Shown here: in pieces, positions 34,348 through 42,532 of the stretch | How the letters are laid out: every line of letters starts with the position of its first letter | Position numbering within the stretch: the first letter of the stretch is position 1 | Source: Actinomadura parmotrematis | GTDB lineage: Bacteria; Actinomycetota; Actinomycetes; Streptosporangiales; Streptosporangiaceae | Assembly: GCF_019458805.1 (NCBI RefSeq) | Contig: NZ_JAIBOA010000011.1 | Coordinates: 1-64,000, forward strand | Direction: 5' to 3' | Length of the DNA: 64,000 nucleotides | Notes under the pieces: generated by a model | The model's input: the letters and a program-made list of their open reading frames with translations, nothing else | What the model was told of the DNA's origin: nothing | The model's database searches: none | Position numbers and translations under genes: made by a program

Positions 34348-34974
34348 TCAGGACTTGTTCAGCAGGGCGTTCAGGTCGTGGGCCGTCAGTTCCGCGCCGT
34401 AGGGCGGGGTGCCGGGCTGGTGCTTGCGGCCGCCCCGGCCCAGGGTGCCGGCGTCGACGGCGTCGAAGCCGATGGCGGAGATCAGGTCGCCGACGGCGTT
34501 CTTGGTGTCGGTGTCGTTGCCCGAGACGGGGATCGCCGTGCGGGCCGGGTCGCCCGCGGGACGCCCGCGGTCGCGCAGGTGCTCCCAGTAGATCGCGTTG
34601 AACGCCTTGACGACGTCGGCGCCGGTGAACTCCTGGACCTTCTCGCTGGACGTCGTCGCGTCCGCGTCCAGGTCGGCGTCCTGGCCGTCGCGCTCCGGGT
34701 AGTAGTTCATGGTGTCGATCACCACCTTGTCCCGCAGCTCGGCGGCGGGCAGCTCGCGGTAGCGGCCGTAGGGGATCGACACGACGACGATCTCGCCGAA
34801 GGCGGCCGCCTCCTGGGCGGTGCCCGCCTTCAGGCCGCCGCCGATCTCGGCGACGAGGTCGGCCAGGGTCTCCGGGCCGCGCGAGTTGGCGATGACGACG
34901 TCCTCGCCGAGGTCGGTGAAATGGCGGGCCAGGGTGGAGCCGATGTGGCCCGCTCCGATGATTCCGATGCGCAT
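34348..34974 (-). CDS. NADPH:F420-reductase-like / NADP oxidoreductase
   Basis: A 208-residue protein of the NADP oxidoreductase, F420-dependent type. Its Rossmann loop is MRIGIIGAGHIGSTLARHFTDLGEDVVIANSRGPETL, where the NSRG segment binds the NADPH phosphate. IDTMNYYPERDG and VKAFNAIYWEHLRDRG are family features, and the C-terminus ends in ELTAHDLNALLNKS. True Fno enzymes move hydride between F420 and NADP, whereas many actinobacterial members have unknown partners. It begins 18 bases after the ABC permease stop and probably belongs to that operon. Confidence 0.82.
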   Translation of the reverse strand: MRIGIIGAGHIGSTLARHFTDLGEDVVIANSRGPETLADLVAEIGGGLKAGTAQEAAAFGEIVVVSIPYGRYRELPAAELRDKVVIDTMNYYPERDGQDADLDADATTSSEKVQEFTGADVVKAFNAIYWEHLRDRGRPAGDPARTAIPVSGNDTDTKNAVGDLISAIGFDAVDAGTLGRGGRKHQPGTPPYGAELTAHDLNALLNKS

Positions 34975-34992
34975 GCGTGACTCCTACCCAGG

Positions 34993-35790
34993 TCAGGACG
35001 CGTGCTTGGGGTCGCGGGCGAACAGGCGGCGCGACCACAGGTAGCCGAGGGCGGTGAGGCCCGCGCACCAGGCGAGGGAGGTCCAGGCGTCGTTCCCGAC
35101 GGGCGTGCCGAGCAGCAGGCCGCGCAGCGTCTCGATGATCGGGGTGAACGGCTGGTACTCGGCGAACCAGCGGATGCTCGCGGGCATCTGCTCGGGCGGG
35201 ACGACGGCGCTGCCGAGGAACGGCAGGAACTGCACGATGAGCGGGGTGTTGGACGCCGACTCGGGCCCCTTGGACCACAGGCCGAGCCCGCAGGCGAGCC
35301 ACGACAGCGCGACGATGAGGAACAGCAGCAGCCCGATCGCGCCGAGCCAGTCCAGCAGCGTCGCGTCGTGGGAGCGGAACCCGAGGGCGACGGCGATGGC
35401 GAGGACGAGGGCGGTGGAGGCGGCCGTCTGGAGGACGCCGCCGGCGACGTGGCCGTTCAGCACCGCCGTCCGGAACACCGCCATGGTGCGGAAGCGGGCG
35501 ATGACGCCTTCGGTCATGTCGACGGCGACCGCCACCGACACCACCATGCAGCCCGAGGTGACCGCCATGAGGACGATGCCGGGCGTCAGGTAGTCGATGT
35601 AGTCGCCCTTGAAGCCGGTGCCGGCGGAGATGCCGGCGCCGAGGGTGTTGCCGAAGACGCCGAAGAACAGCAGCAGCATCAGCACCGGCCCGAAGATCAC
35701 GCTGATGGTCATGGCGGGGTAGCGCCGGGCGTGCCGCAGGTTGCGGCGGAGCATGGTCGCCGAGTCGGCGAGGGCGTGGGTCGTGGACAT
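34993..35790 (-). CDS. ABC-2 type permease (DrrB-like)
   Basis: A 265-residue membrane protein with about six transmembrane helices: YPAMTISVIFGPVLMLLLFFGVF, IVLMAVTSGCMVVSVAVAV, GVLQTAASTALVLAIAVALG, IGLLLFLIVALSWLACGLGL and others. It is the membrane half of a DrrAB-like drug or lipid exporter. The region VVPPEQMPASIRWFAEYQPFTPIIETLRG is highly characteristic of DrrB permeases. Its ATG overlaps the ATPase stop by one base, so the two are coupled. Confidence 0.88.
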   Translation of the reverse strand: MSTTHALADSATMLRRNLRHARRYPAMTISVIFGPVLMLLLFFGVFGNTLGAGISAGTGFKGDYIDYLTPGIVLMAVTSGCMVVSVAVAVDMTEGVIARFRTMAVFRTAVLNGHVAGGVLQTAASTALVLAIAVALGFRSHDATLLDWLGAIGLLLFLIVALSWLACGLGLWSKGPESASNTPLIVQFLPFLGSAVVPPEQMPASIRWFAEYQPFTPIIETLRGLLLGTPVGNDAWTSLAWCAGLTALGYLWSRRLFARDPKHAS

Positions 35791-36737
35791 CAGCGGGCCG
35801 CCTTCGTGCTGGTCAGGGCGAGGAAAACGTCGTCGAGGCCGGGGGTGTGCAGCGACAGGGCGGTGGCCTTGACGCCGCCCCCGTCGAGGGTGTCGAGGAC
35901 GCCGCGCAGGGCGTCCACGCCGGTGTCGCCGGGGACCTGGAGGGTGAGGGCCTCGTCGTCGCGGGCGGCGCCGGGGAACAGCGCGGCGGCGGCGCCGAGG
36001 TCGGCGGGGCCGGCGAAGGTCAGCAGGACGTGCCCGCCGGGGACGGAGCGCTTCAGCTCGTCCGGGGTGCCCTCGGCGATGACGCGGCCGCCGTCGAGGA
36101 CGGCGACGCGGTCGGCGAGCCGGTCGGCCTCCTCCAGGTACTGGGTGGTCAGGAAGATCGTGACGCCGGTCGCGACGAGGTCGCGGATCGTCTGCCACAT
36201 GGCGCGGCGGCTGCGCGGGTCCAGGCCGGTCGTCGGCTCGTCCAGGAAGATGACGCCGGGCCGCCCGACGAGCGTCATCGCCAGGTCCAGGCGCCGCTTC
36301 ATGCCGCCCGAGTAGGTGGCGGCGGGCTTGCCGGCGGCGTCCCGGAGGTCGAACGCGGCGAGCAGCTCGTCGGCGCGGGCGCGGCCCTCGGCGCGGCCGA
36401 GGCGGTGCAGGTCGGCCATCAGGATGAGGTTCTCGCGGCCGGTCAGCAGCCCGTCGACGGCCGAGTACTGGCCGGTGACGCCGATCGCGGCGCGCACCGC
36501 GTCCGCCTCGGCGTCCACGAGGTGCCCGGCGACGCGGGCGCGCCCGCCGTCGGCGCGGATCAGCGTGGTGAGGATGCGGACGACGGTGGTCTTGCCCGCG
36601 CCGTTCGGGCCGAGCAGCGCGAACACCGATCCGGCGGGGATGTGCAGGTCGATGCCGTCGAGGACGAGGTGGTCGCCGAAGGACTTGCGGAGCCCGCTCG
36701 CCTCGATGGCGGGCGGCGCGGGGGGTGTCGTTGCCAT
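35790..36737 (-). CDS. ABC transporter ATP-binding protein (DrrA-like)
   Basis: A 315-residue ATPase. Walker A is GPNGAGKTT, the signature YSGGMKRRLDLA, and Walker B VIFLDEPTTGLDPRSRRAMW; the His-loop lies after TTQYLEEAD. The C-terminal extension of about 80 residues (LKRSVPGGHVLLTFAG, GVDALRGVLDTLDGGGVKATAL) is typical of DrrA-type exporters of daunorubicin-like compounds. It heads the three-gene unit. Three TTCAC repeats with exact 11-base spacing lie 25-52 bases upstream and may bind an OmpR-type regulator. The exported compound is unknown, though the adjacent biosynthetic cluster offers a candidate. Confidence 0.9.
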   Translation of the reverse strand: MATTPPAPPAIEASGLRKSFGDHLVLDGIDLHIPAGSVFALLGPNGAGKTTVVRILTTLIRADGGRARVAGHLVDAEADAVRAAIGVTGQYSAVDGLLTGRENLILMADLHRLGRAEGRARADELLAAFDLRDAAGKPAATYSGGMKRRLDLAMTLVGRPGVIFLDEPTTGLDPRSRRAMWQTIRDLVATGVTIFLTTQYLEEADRLADRVAVLDGGRVIAEGTPDELKRSVPGGHVLLTFAGPADLGAAAALFPGAARDDEALTLQVPGDTGVDALRGVLDTLDGGGVKATALSLHTPGLDDVFLALTSTKAAR

Positions 36738-36760
36738 GCCCCGAGCGTGCGGGGCGCCGG

Positions 36761-36789
36761 TTTCACGGTGGCTTCACGCCGGTTTCACG
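36761..36789. promoter_or_regulatory. Three direct repeats with 11-base period upstream of the ABC exporter
   Basis: TTTCACG (36761), CTTCACG (36772) and TTTCACG (36783) recur exactly every 11 bases, separated by 4-base spacers. Seven-base units at one per helical turn are the signature of PHO boxes (consensus GTTCACC) and of SARP/OmpR-type sites. The array lies 24 bases upstream of the ATPase start and overlaps the last codons of the P450 gene. Confidence 0.5.
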
Positions 36790-37984
36790 ACCCTGCTCGC
36801 ACCACCAGCGACGCGTAGGTGGGGACGAGCGCGCGGTGCGCGGCGCGCCGCGACACGATCCGGTAGGGGCGGCCGGTGGAGTGCAGCGTCTCCAGCATCC
36901 GGGCGATCTGGACGCGGGCGACGGACGCGCCGAGGCAGAGGTGGCGGCCGCCGCCGAACCAGAGCTGGCGGGTCTCGGGGATGTGCGGGCGGGTGATGTC
37001 GAACGGCCCGGCGCCGTTGGTGGCGCGGTAGGTGAGCAGCAGGACGCGGTCGCCGGCGCGCAGCGTCCGGCCGCCGAGCTCGGCGTCGCGCTCGACGTGG
37101 CGGCCGATGACGGGCGCGGGCGTCGCGACGCGCAGCCCCTCGCGGACGGCGTTCGGCAGCAGGGACGGGTCGCGCAGCAGGGCGTGCTGGGCGCCGGTGT
37201 CGTGCAGGAGCGCGACGGTGCGGGTGGTGCCCGCGACGCCCGTCTCGGTCCCGGCGATGACGAGGAGGGTCGCGAGGCCGCGCGCGAGCGGCAGGCCGAG
37301 GCCCATCGCGCGGCAGCGGCCGAGGAGGGTGCCGGGCCCGGCGTCCCGGTAGGCGTCCGGGACGCCCGCGGTGAGGCCGTCCGCGATCTCGCGGGCGGCG
37401 GCGAGGCGGTCCTCGGGCAGGTCGGTGGACGCGGTCGTGCCGAGGGCGAGGGCGGCGAGGGACTCCCCGGCGGCGAACAGGTCCCGGTACTGCTGGTCGG
37501 GGGAGTCGGCCGGCAGGCCGAGCAGGTCGGCGACCATGCGGCCGGCGAGGACGCGCGCGGCGTCCGCGACGTCGACCTCCGCGCCGGACGCCAGCAGGGC
37601 GGCGAGCGCCGCGTGGTGGCCGCCCTGGGAGCGTTCCACCAGGTCGGCGGCGGCGTCCTCGGTGAACAGGTCGCGGGCGCGGGCGCGGATCTCGGCGTGC
37701 CGGGAGCCGCCGAAGAACGCGCCCATCTCCGGGCCGAACAGCTGCGTCCACATGTGGCCGACGCCGCCCTCGCCGCCCATGGTGAAGGCGGCGTGGTCGT
37801 TCAGGACGCGCCTGGCCAGCAGCGGGTCGGTGACCACCCAGCCGAGGCGCGGGACGCGCGCGATCGGGCCGAGATGGCGGGCCGCCTCCAGCAGCGCGAA
37901 CAGGCCGGGGTTGGCGCTCCACAGGAGCCGGGACTCGTGGCGGGCCGCGTCCGGCGCGAGCGGCCGGTTCATCATGTCGATCAC
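36785..37984 (-). CDS. Cytochrome P450 of the Ole-like cluster
   Basis: A 399-residue P450 with the heme loop WFGGGRHLCLGASVARVQ (cysteine near residue 350). The I-helix reads LVIAGTETGVAG rather than the usual AGxxT, and the ExxR region is REGLRVATPAPVIGRHV. It resembles the second P450 in this cluster (39906) more than the steroid P450s at 14-21 kb. Both share LTYRATNGAGPFD/IATHNCCRAYGPFD-type segments with proline/aromatic tails. It is divergent from the ketoacyl synthase gene, sharing a 177-base promoter region, and probably oxidises the lipid product. No ferredoxin gene is nearby. Confidence 0.85.
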   Translation of the reverse strand: MIDMMNRPLAPDAARHESRLLWSANPGLFALLEAARHLGPIARVPRLGWVVTDPLLARRVLNDHAAFTMGGEGGVGHMWTQLFGPEMGAFFGGSRHAEIRARARDLFTEDAAADLVERSQGGHHAALAALLASGAEVDVADAARVLAGRMVADLLGLPADSPDQQYRDLFAAGESLAALALGTTASTDLPEDRLAAAREIADGLTAGVPDAYRDAGPGTLLGRCRAMGLGLPLARGLATLLVIAGTETGVAGTTRTVALLHDTGAQHALLRDPSLLPNAVREGLRVATPAPVIGRHVERDAELGGRTLRAGDRVLLLTYRATNGAGPFDITRPHIPETRQLWFGGGRHLCLGASVARVQIARMLETLHSTGRPYRIVSRRAAHRALVPTYASLVVRAGS

Positions 37985-38046
37985 AAGGCCGATTGTGCCG
38001 AGCCCGGCGAGGGCGACGGAAACCGCACTCGACTCAAAAGAACCAG

Positions 38047-38056
38047 GTACCGGTAC
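38047..38056. promoter_or_regulatory. GTACC-GGTAC palindrome in the divergent promoter of the Ole-like cluster
   Basis: A perfect 10-base palindrome in the 177-base spacer between the divergent P450 and ketoacyl synthase genes. It is short, so an operator role is only a suggestion. Confidence 0.25.
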
Positions 38057-38161
38057 TCAGGGTCGAAACGGCTAATGTGCCCTATCCGCGTCCCGCCGGC
38101 CCCCGCGAGGCTGGGCGAAGCGTCACCGGCGAGCAGTTCACCACGGAAAACGGGGGTCCCG

Positions 38162-39154
38162 ATGAGAGCACGCATCACCGCGGCGGCGGCGCACCTGCCG
38201 GCCGCCACGCTCAGCAGCGCCGAGGTGGAGGCGCGGGTGGCGGCCGGGAGCGGCGGCTACCGCCCGCATCCGACGATCGTCGAGCGGATGACCGGGATCC
38301 GGTCCCGGCACGTGATGGCCGACGGCGAGCAGGCGTCCGACCTCGCCGCCGCGGCGGCCCGCACGGTGCTGGACGAGCGCGGCGTCCGGCCCGACCTGCT
38401 GGTGTTCGGGTCGGCGTCGCAGGACCTCATCGAGCCGGCGACCGCGCACATCGTCGCCGACGCGCTCGGCCTGGACTGCCCGGTGTTCGACGTCAAGAAC
38501 GCCTGCAACAGCTTCCTCAACGGCCTGCAGATGGCGGACGCGCTGATCCGCACCGGCCAGCACGAGCGGGTCCTCGTCTGCACGGGCGAGAGCCCGTCGC
38601 GGGCGGTGCGCTGGGACGTCCGCGACCGCGCCCAGTTCGTGGACGCCTTCGCCGGCTACACGCTGTCGGACGGCGGCGCCGCGATGCTGGTGGAGGCCGC
38701 GCCCGACGGCGGGATCTTCTACCGGGACTTCGCCGCCGTGTCGTCGGCGTGGCGGGTCGGGACGCTCCCGGCGGGCGGCTCCCGGCACCCGCGCGACCCC
38801 GAGTACACCTACTTCAGCGGCGACGGCCGCCGCCTGAAGGACGTGTTCGTCGCCAACGGCCCCGAGCTGTTCGTGAAGGCCCTCGCCAAGACCGGCCTGA
38901 CCTGGGACGACTTCGCGGTCGTCGCCGTTCACCAGGTGACGGCCCGCTACACCGAGGTGCTGCGCGCGATCCTCGGCATCCCGGCGGACAGGCTGGTGGT
39001 CACGCTGCCCGAGCACGGCAACCTGGCGTCGGCGACGCTGCCGCTCCAGATCGCGACGGCGCTGGAGCAGGGCCGCTGCGGCCCCGGCGACAAGGTCGCG
39101 ATGGTGGGCCTGGCGGGCGGCGTCAGCCTCGGCGTGATCTTCGCGGAGCTGTGA
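38162..39154 (+). CDS. Ketoacyl synthase III-family protein (OleA-like)
   Basis: A 330-residue thiolase-fold enzyme. The catalytic triad is Cys115 (DVKNACNSFLNGL), His257 (VAVHQVTARY) and Asn287 (HGNLASATLPLQ). The glycine loop near the C-terminus reads GLAGGVSLG. KAS III enzymes start fatty-acid or polyketide chains; the OleA subgroup joins two acyl-CoAs head to head to a beta-keto acid. OleC-like and OleD-like genes in the same operon favour the OleA role, though the sequence alone does not prove it. The first gene of a five-gene run, it ends two bases before the GT2 gene. Confidence 0.82.
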   Translation: MRARITAAAAHLPAATLSSAEVEARVAAGSGGYRPHPTIVERMTGIRSRHVMADGEQASDLAAAAARTVLDERGVRPDLLVFGSASQDLIEPATAHIVADALGLDCPVFDVKNACNSFLNGLQMADALIRTGQHERVLVCTGESPSRAVRWDVRDRAQFVDAFAGYTLSDGGAAMLVEAAPDGGIFYRDFAAVSSAWRVGTLPAGGSRHPRDPEYTYFSGDGRRLKDVFVANGPELFVKALAKTGLTWDDFAVVAVHQVTARYTEVLRAILGIPADRLVVTLPEHGNLASATLPLQIATALEQGRCGPGDKVAMVGLAGGVSLGVIFAEL

Positions 39155-39156
39155 GC

Positions 39157-39909
39157 ATGGACCTGTGGATCGTCGTCCCCGCCTACGACGAGGAGCGCTC
39201 GATCGGCGCGACGCTGCGCCGCCTCGCCGCCCAGACCGACCTGGACTTCACCCTCGTCGTGGTCGACAACGGCAGCCGCGACGGCACGGCCGCCGCCGTC
39301 CGCGCGTTCGCCGCCGGTCATCCCGAGGTGGACGTGCGGATCATCGGGGAGGCGCAGAAGGGCACCGGCGCCGCCGCCGACACCGGCTTCCGGCACGCCA
39401 TCTCCGCCGGCGCGACGCACGTCGCCCGCACCGACGCCGACTGCCTGCCCGCCCGCGACTGGGTCGCGGCGGTGAAGCGGGCCTTCGACGACGGCCTGGA
39501 GCTGGTCAGCGGCCCGCTGCTGCCGCGCACCGACGAGTTCCCGCTGAAGCTGTGGGAGCGGCGCCTGCTGCCCACGGTCATCGGGATCGCCGCGCTGTTC
39601 GGCCGGTTCCGCCCCGGCAACCAGGACCCCTTGTATCTGGGGCCGTACGTGATGATGCCCGGCTGCAACGTCGCCATCACCGCGGACCTGTACGAGCGGG
39701 CGGGCGGTTTCCCGCGCACCCGCATCGAGGACGTCCACGAGGACCGCGCGCTCGTCAACAGCGTCCGCTACCTCACCGACGCCTACGGGCTGCGCCGCGA
39801 CGTCGCCGTGTACGGGTCGGTGCGGCGGCTGCGCGCGTTCGGGCTCGTCCGGACGCTCGGCTGGTACGCCGACCACCGCTACCGGCCCGAAGTGGTGGAC
39901 ATCCGATGA
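39157..39909 (+). CDS. GT2-family glycosyltransferase
   Basis: A 250-residue GT-A fold enzyme: VVPAYDEERSIGATLRRLAAQ at the N-terminus, VVDNGSRDGT, and a metal-binding DxD at RTDADCLP (about residue 93). A segment IGIAALFGRFRPGNQDPLYL near residues 140-160 may contact the membrane. The family adds sugars, often to lipid acceptors. The gene sits between the ketoacyl synthase and a P450 and overlaps the latter by four bases, so the product is probably part of the same pathway, giving a glycosylated lipid. Alternatively it serves an unrelated polysaccharide. Confidence 0.8.
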   Translation: MDLWIVVPAYDEERSIGATLRRLAAQTDLDFTLVVVDNGSRDGTAAAVRAFAAGHPEVDVRIIGEAQKGTGAAADTGFRHAISAGATHVARTDADCLPARDWVAAVKRAFDDGLELVSGPLLPRTDEFPLKLWERRLLPTVIGIAALFGRFRPGNQDPLYLGPYVMMPGCNVAITADLYERAGGFPRTRIEDVHEDRALVNSVRYLTDAYGLRRDVAVYGSVRRLRAFGLVRTLGWYADHRYRPEVVDIR

Positions 39910-41054
39910 GCTGGGAGCGTCGCCTGTATACGGCCGCGCACCCGTTCGCCTACCCGCTGCTGCGCGGCCTCGCCCGGCGCGGCCCGGTGGTGCGGGTGCC
40001 GGGCGTCGGCGTCGTGGTGAACGACGCCGCGACGGCCCGCCGGGTGCTGATGGACGGGGAGGCGTTCCGCAAGGACGGCCCCGGCTCGCCCGGCGACCTG
40101 TGGACGCCCGTCCTCGGCCCGTCGGTGCTGCTCAACATGGAGGGCGACGGCCACCGGGCGCTCCGCCGCCGCCTCACCGACCTGTTCACGCCCGCCTACA
40201 GCGACGCCCTGTGCGCCCGCGTCCTCGCCGGCCCGCTGGACGCCGTCGCCGCGCGCCTCGCCGCCGGCGCGGAGGTGGACCTGGTCGACGTCATGCGGCA
40301 CGCCGCCGGCGCGGTGATCGCGCGGGTCATCGGTCTGGACGCGGACGAGGCCGCCTGCCGCGAGCTGTTCGAGCAGGGCGAGCGGATCGTGGCGATGGTG
40401 TCGCTGCGCACCCGCCGCCTGTCGCCCGCGCAGGTCGCGCGCGCCCGCGCCGTCCTGGAGCCGCTCGGCGGCGCCGCCGCCAAGGCGTACGCGGCGGGCG
40501 ACGAGTCCACCGTCATGGGCCGGATGCGGGCGCTCGGCCTGTCGGAGGACGAGGCGCGCGGCGCCGCCGGGGCGTTCTTCCTCACCGGCACCGAGACCGT
40601 CGCGACGCTCGTCCCGCGCCTGATCGCGCTGCTGCACGACACTCGGCACCTGGACCGCGTCGCCGCCGACCGGTCGCTGCTGGACGCCGCGATCGACGAG
40701 GCGATGCGGGTCGCGACCCCGACGCCGGTCATGCTGCGCAGCGTCCACGCGCCCGCCCGGATCGGGGAGACGGCGGTGAGGCCGGGCGACCGCGTCCTGA
40801 TCGCCACCCACAACTGCTGCCGCGCGTACGGGCCGTTCGACCCGACCCGGCCGCAGCCGCCCGAGCTGCGGCGCCTCTGGTTCGGCGCCGGGCCGCACTT
40901 CTGCATCGGCTACCCCCTCGCGATGGCCGAGATCCGGCGCGTCGCCGGGACGCTGCTGGACGCCGCGCCGCTCGCCGTCACCGGCCGCGCCGCCGCGCGC
41001 GGCGTCCTGCTGCCCGCCTACCGCACCCTCACCGTCCGGAAGGCCCGTGCATGA
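39906..41054 (+). CDS. Cytochrome P450 of the Ole-like cluster
   Basis: A 382-residue P450. The I-helix is FFLTGTETVATLV, the K-helix region DEAMRVATPTPVML, and the heme loop FGAGPHFCIGYPLAMAEI with cysteine near residue 332. At 382 residues it is slightly short, with a compact N-terminus (MSWERRLYTAAHPFAYP). It is related to the divergent P450 at 36785. ATGA overlaps tie it to the genes before and after. A hydroxylation or desaturation of the acyl product is the natural guess. Confidence 0.85.
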   Translation: MSWERRLYTAAHPFAYPLLRGLARRGPVVRVPGVGVVVNDAATARRVLMDGEAFRKDGPGSPGDLWTPVLGPSVLLNMEGDGHRALRRRLTDLFTPAYSDALCARVLAGPLDAVAARLAAGAEVDLVDVMRHAAGAVIARVIGLDADEAACRELFEQGERIVAMVSLRTRRLSPAQVARARAVLEPLGGAAAKAYAAGDESTVMGRMRALGLSEDEARGAAGAFFLTGTETVATLVPRLIALLHDTRHLDRVAADRSLLDAAIDEAMRVATPTPVMLRSVHAPARIGETAVRPGDRVLIATHNCCRAYGPFDPTRPQPPELRRLWFGAGPHFCIGYPLAMAEIRRVAGTLLDAAPLAVTGRAAARGVLLPAYRTLTVRKARA

Positions 41055-42532
41055 CGCTGGTGAAACGCCTGCTCGAGCAGGCGGCGGAGACGCCCGGCGG
41101 GGTCGCGCTCGTCGCGGGGGACGGCGCGGAGCTGACGTACGGGGAGCTGCGGCGCCGCGTCCTCGCCGTCCGGCACGGCCTGCTCGGCGCCGGGATGGCG
41201 GCCGGGGACGGGGTGCTGTTCTCGGTGCGGCCGTCGCCGGAGTCGCTGGTCCTCGCGCTCGGCGTCGTCGCGGCGGGCGGCGTCGTGGTGTTCGCCGACC
41301 CCGGCGCGGGGCCGGAGATGTTCGAGGCGCGGCTGAGGTTGGCGCGTCCGCGCTGGTCGGCGGCCGAGTCGGTGCTGTACGCGGGCAGCCGCCTCCGCGC
41401 GGTGCGCGCCTACGCGCGGCGGCGCGGGCTGCTGCTGCCGAACCTCGCCGAACTCGATTTGCGCCACGTCCACGTCGGGCGGCGGCTGCCGGGCGTGCCG
41501 CGCGGCTCGCTCGCCTTCGACCGCCTCCAGGACGGCCCGGCGCCCGAACCGGACGCCACCGGCGACCCGGACGCGCCCGCCGCCGTCATCTTCACGTCCG
41601 GGACCACCGAGGACCCGCGCGCCGTCGTCCACTCGCAGGCGTCGCTAGCCGCCGCGCTCGATCTGTTCCGGGAGCGGATGCCGCTCGGGCCCGGCGACGT
41701 CGTGCACACCGACCAGCTCATGCTGGGCCTGCCGACGCTGATCTCCGGCGCCCGCTGGTCGATGCCGCCGCTCGGCTGCCCGCCCGCCGCGTTCGCCCGG
41801 CAGCTCGCCGAGCGCGGCGCCACGCACACCTTCTGCGTCCCGGTGCACCTCGGCGAGATCCTGGACGCCGCCCCCGCGCTGCCGCCGGGCCTGCGGTACG
41901 TGCTGCTCGGCGCGGCGCCCGCCCCGGCCGGGATCCTGCGGCGCGCCGTCGCCGCCGCACCGGGCGCGGAAGTCCTGTCGGTGTACGCGATGACCGAGAT
42001 CCTGCCCGTCGCGATCGCCTCGGCGCGCGACAAGCTCGCCCACACCGCTTCGGGCGCCGAAGGCGACCTGCTCGGCGAGCCCCTCACCGGTACCGCGTTC
42101 GGCGCCGACGGCGAGCTGGTCCTGTCCGGCCCGAACCTGTGCCGGGGCTACCTCGGCGCGCCGCCGCTCGCCGAACTCGCCACCGGCGACCTCGCCCGCC
42201 TCGACGACGACGGCCGCCTGGTGCTGCTGGGCCGCAAGAAGGACATGCTGATCCGCGGCAAGTTCAACCTGTACCCGGGCCTGTACGAGCCCGCGATCGC
42301 CGCCCTCGACGGCGTCGAGGAGGCCGCCTACGTCGGGCTGCCCGACCCGGTGACCGGCGACGAGGAGGTCGTCCTCGCCGTCGTCGGCTCCGCCGCCGGG
42401 CTGGACCGGCGGCTCCGCGACGTCCTCGACCGCGACGCGCTGCCCGACCGCGTCGTCGCGCTGCCGGAGCTGCCGCGCTCGGGGCGCGGCCGCAAGCTGG
42501 ACCGCGAGCGGTTGCGGGAGCTCGTCCGATGA
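41051..42532 (+). CDS. AMP-dependent ligase, OleC (beta-lactone synthetase)-like
   Basis: A 493-residue ANL-superfamily enzyme. The AMP-binding loop is VIFTSGTTEDPRAVVHS (about residue 180), and ATP-binding motifs are TGDLARLDDDGRLVLLGRKKDMLIRGKFNLYPG. The adenylate motif reads YAMTEILPVAIAS, resembling the YGATExLPV motif of OleC rather than typical acyl-CoA synthetases. OleC converts a beta-hydroxy acid to a beta-lactone using ATP. The position between P450 and OleD-like genes supports this. An ordinary fatty-acyl-AMP ligase is the main alternative. Confidence 0.78.
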   Translation: MTLVKRLLEQAAETPGGVALVAGDGAELTYGELRRRVLAVRHGLLGAGMAAGDGVLFSVRPSPESLVLALGVVAAGGVVVFADPGAGPEMFEARLRLARPRWSAAESVLYAGSRLRAVRAYARRRGLLLPNLAELDLRHVHVGRRLPGVPRGSLAFDRLQDGPAPEPDATGDPDAPAAVIFTSGTTEDPRAVVHSQASLAAALDLFRERMPLGPGDVVHTDQLMLGLPTLISGARWSMPPLGCPPAAFARQLAERGATHTFCVPVHLGEILDAAPALPPGLRYVLLGAAPAPAGILRRAVAAAPGAEVLSVYAMTEILPVAIASARDKLAHTASGAEGDLLGEPLTGTAFGADGELVLSGPNLCRGYLGAPPLAELATGDLARLDDDGRLVLLGRKKDMLIRGKFNLYPGLYEPAIAALDGVEEAAYVGLPDPVTGDEEVVLAVVGSAAGLDRRLRDVLDRDALPDRVVALPELPRSGRGRKLDRERLRELVR

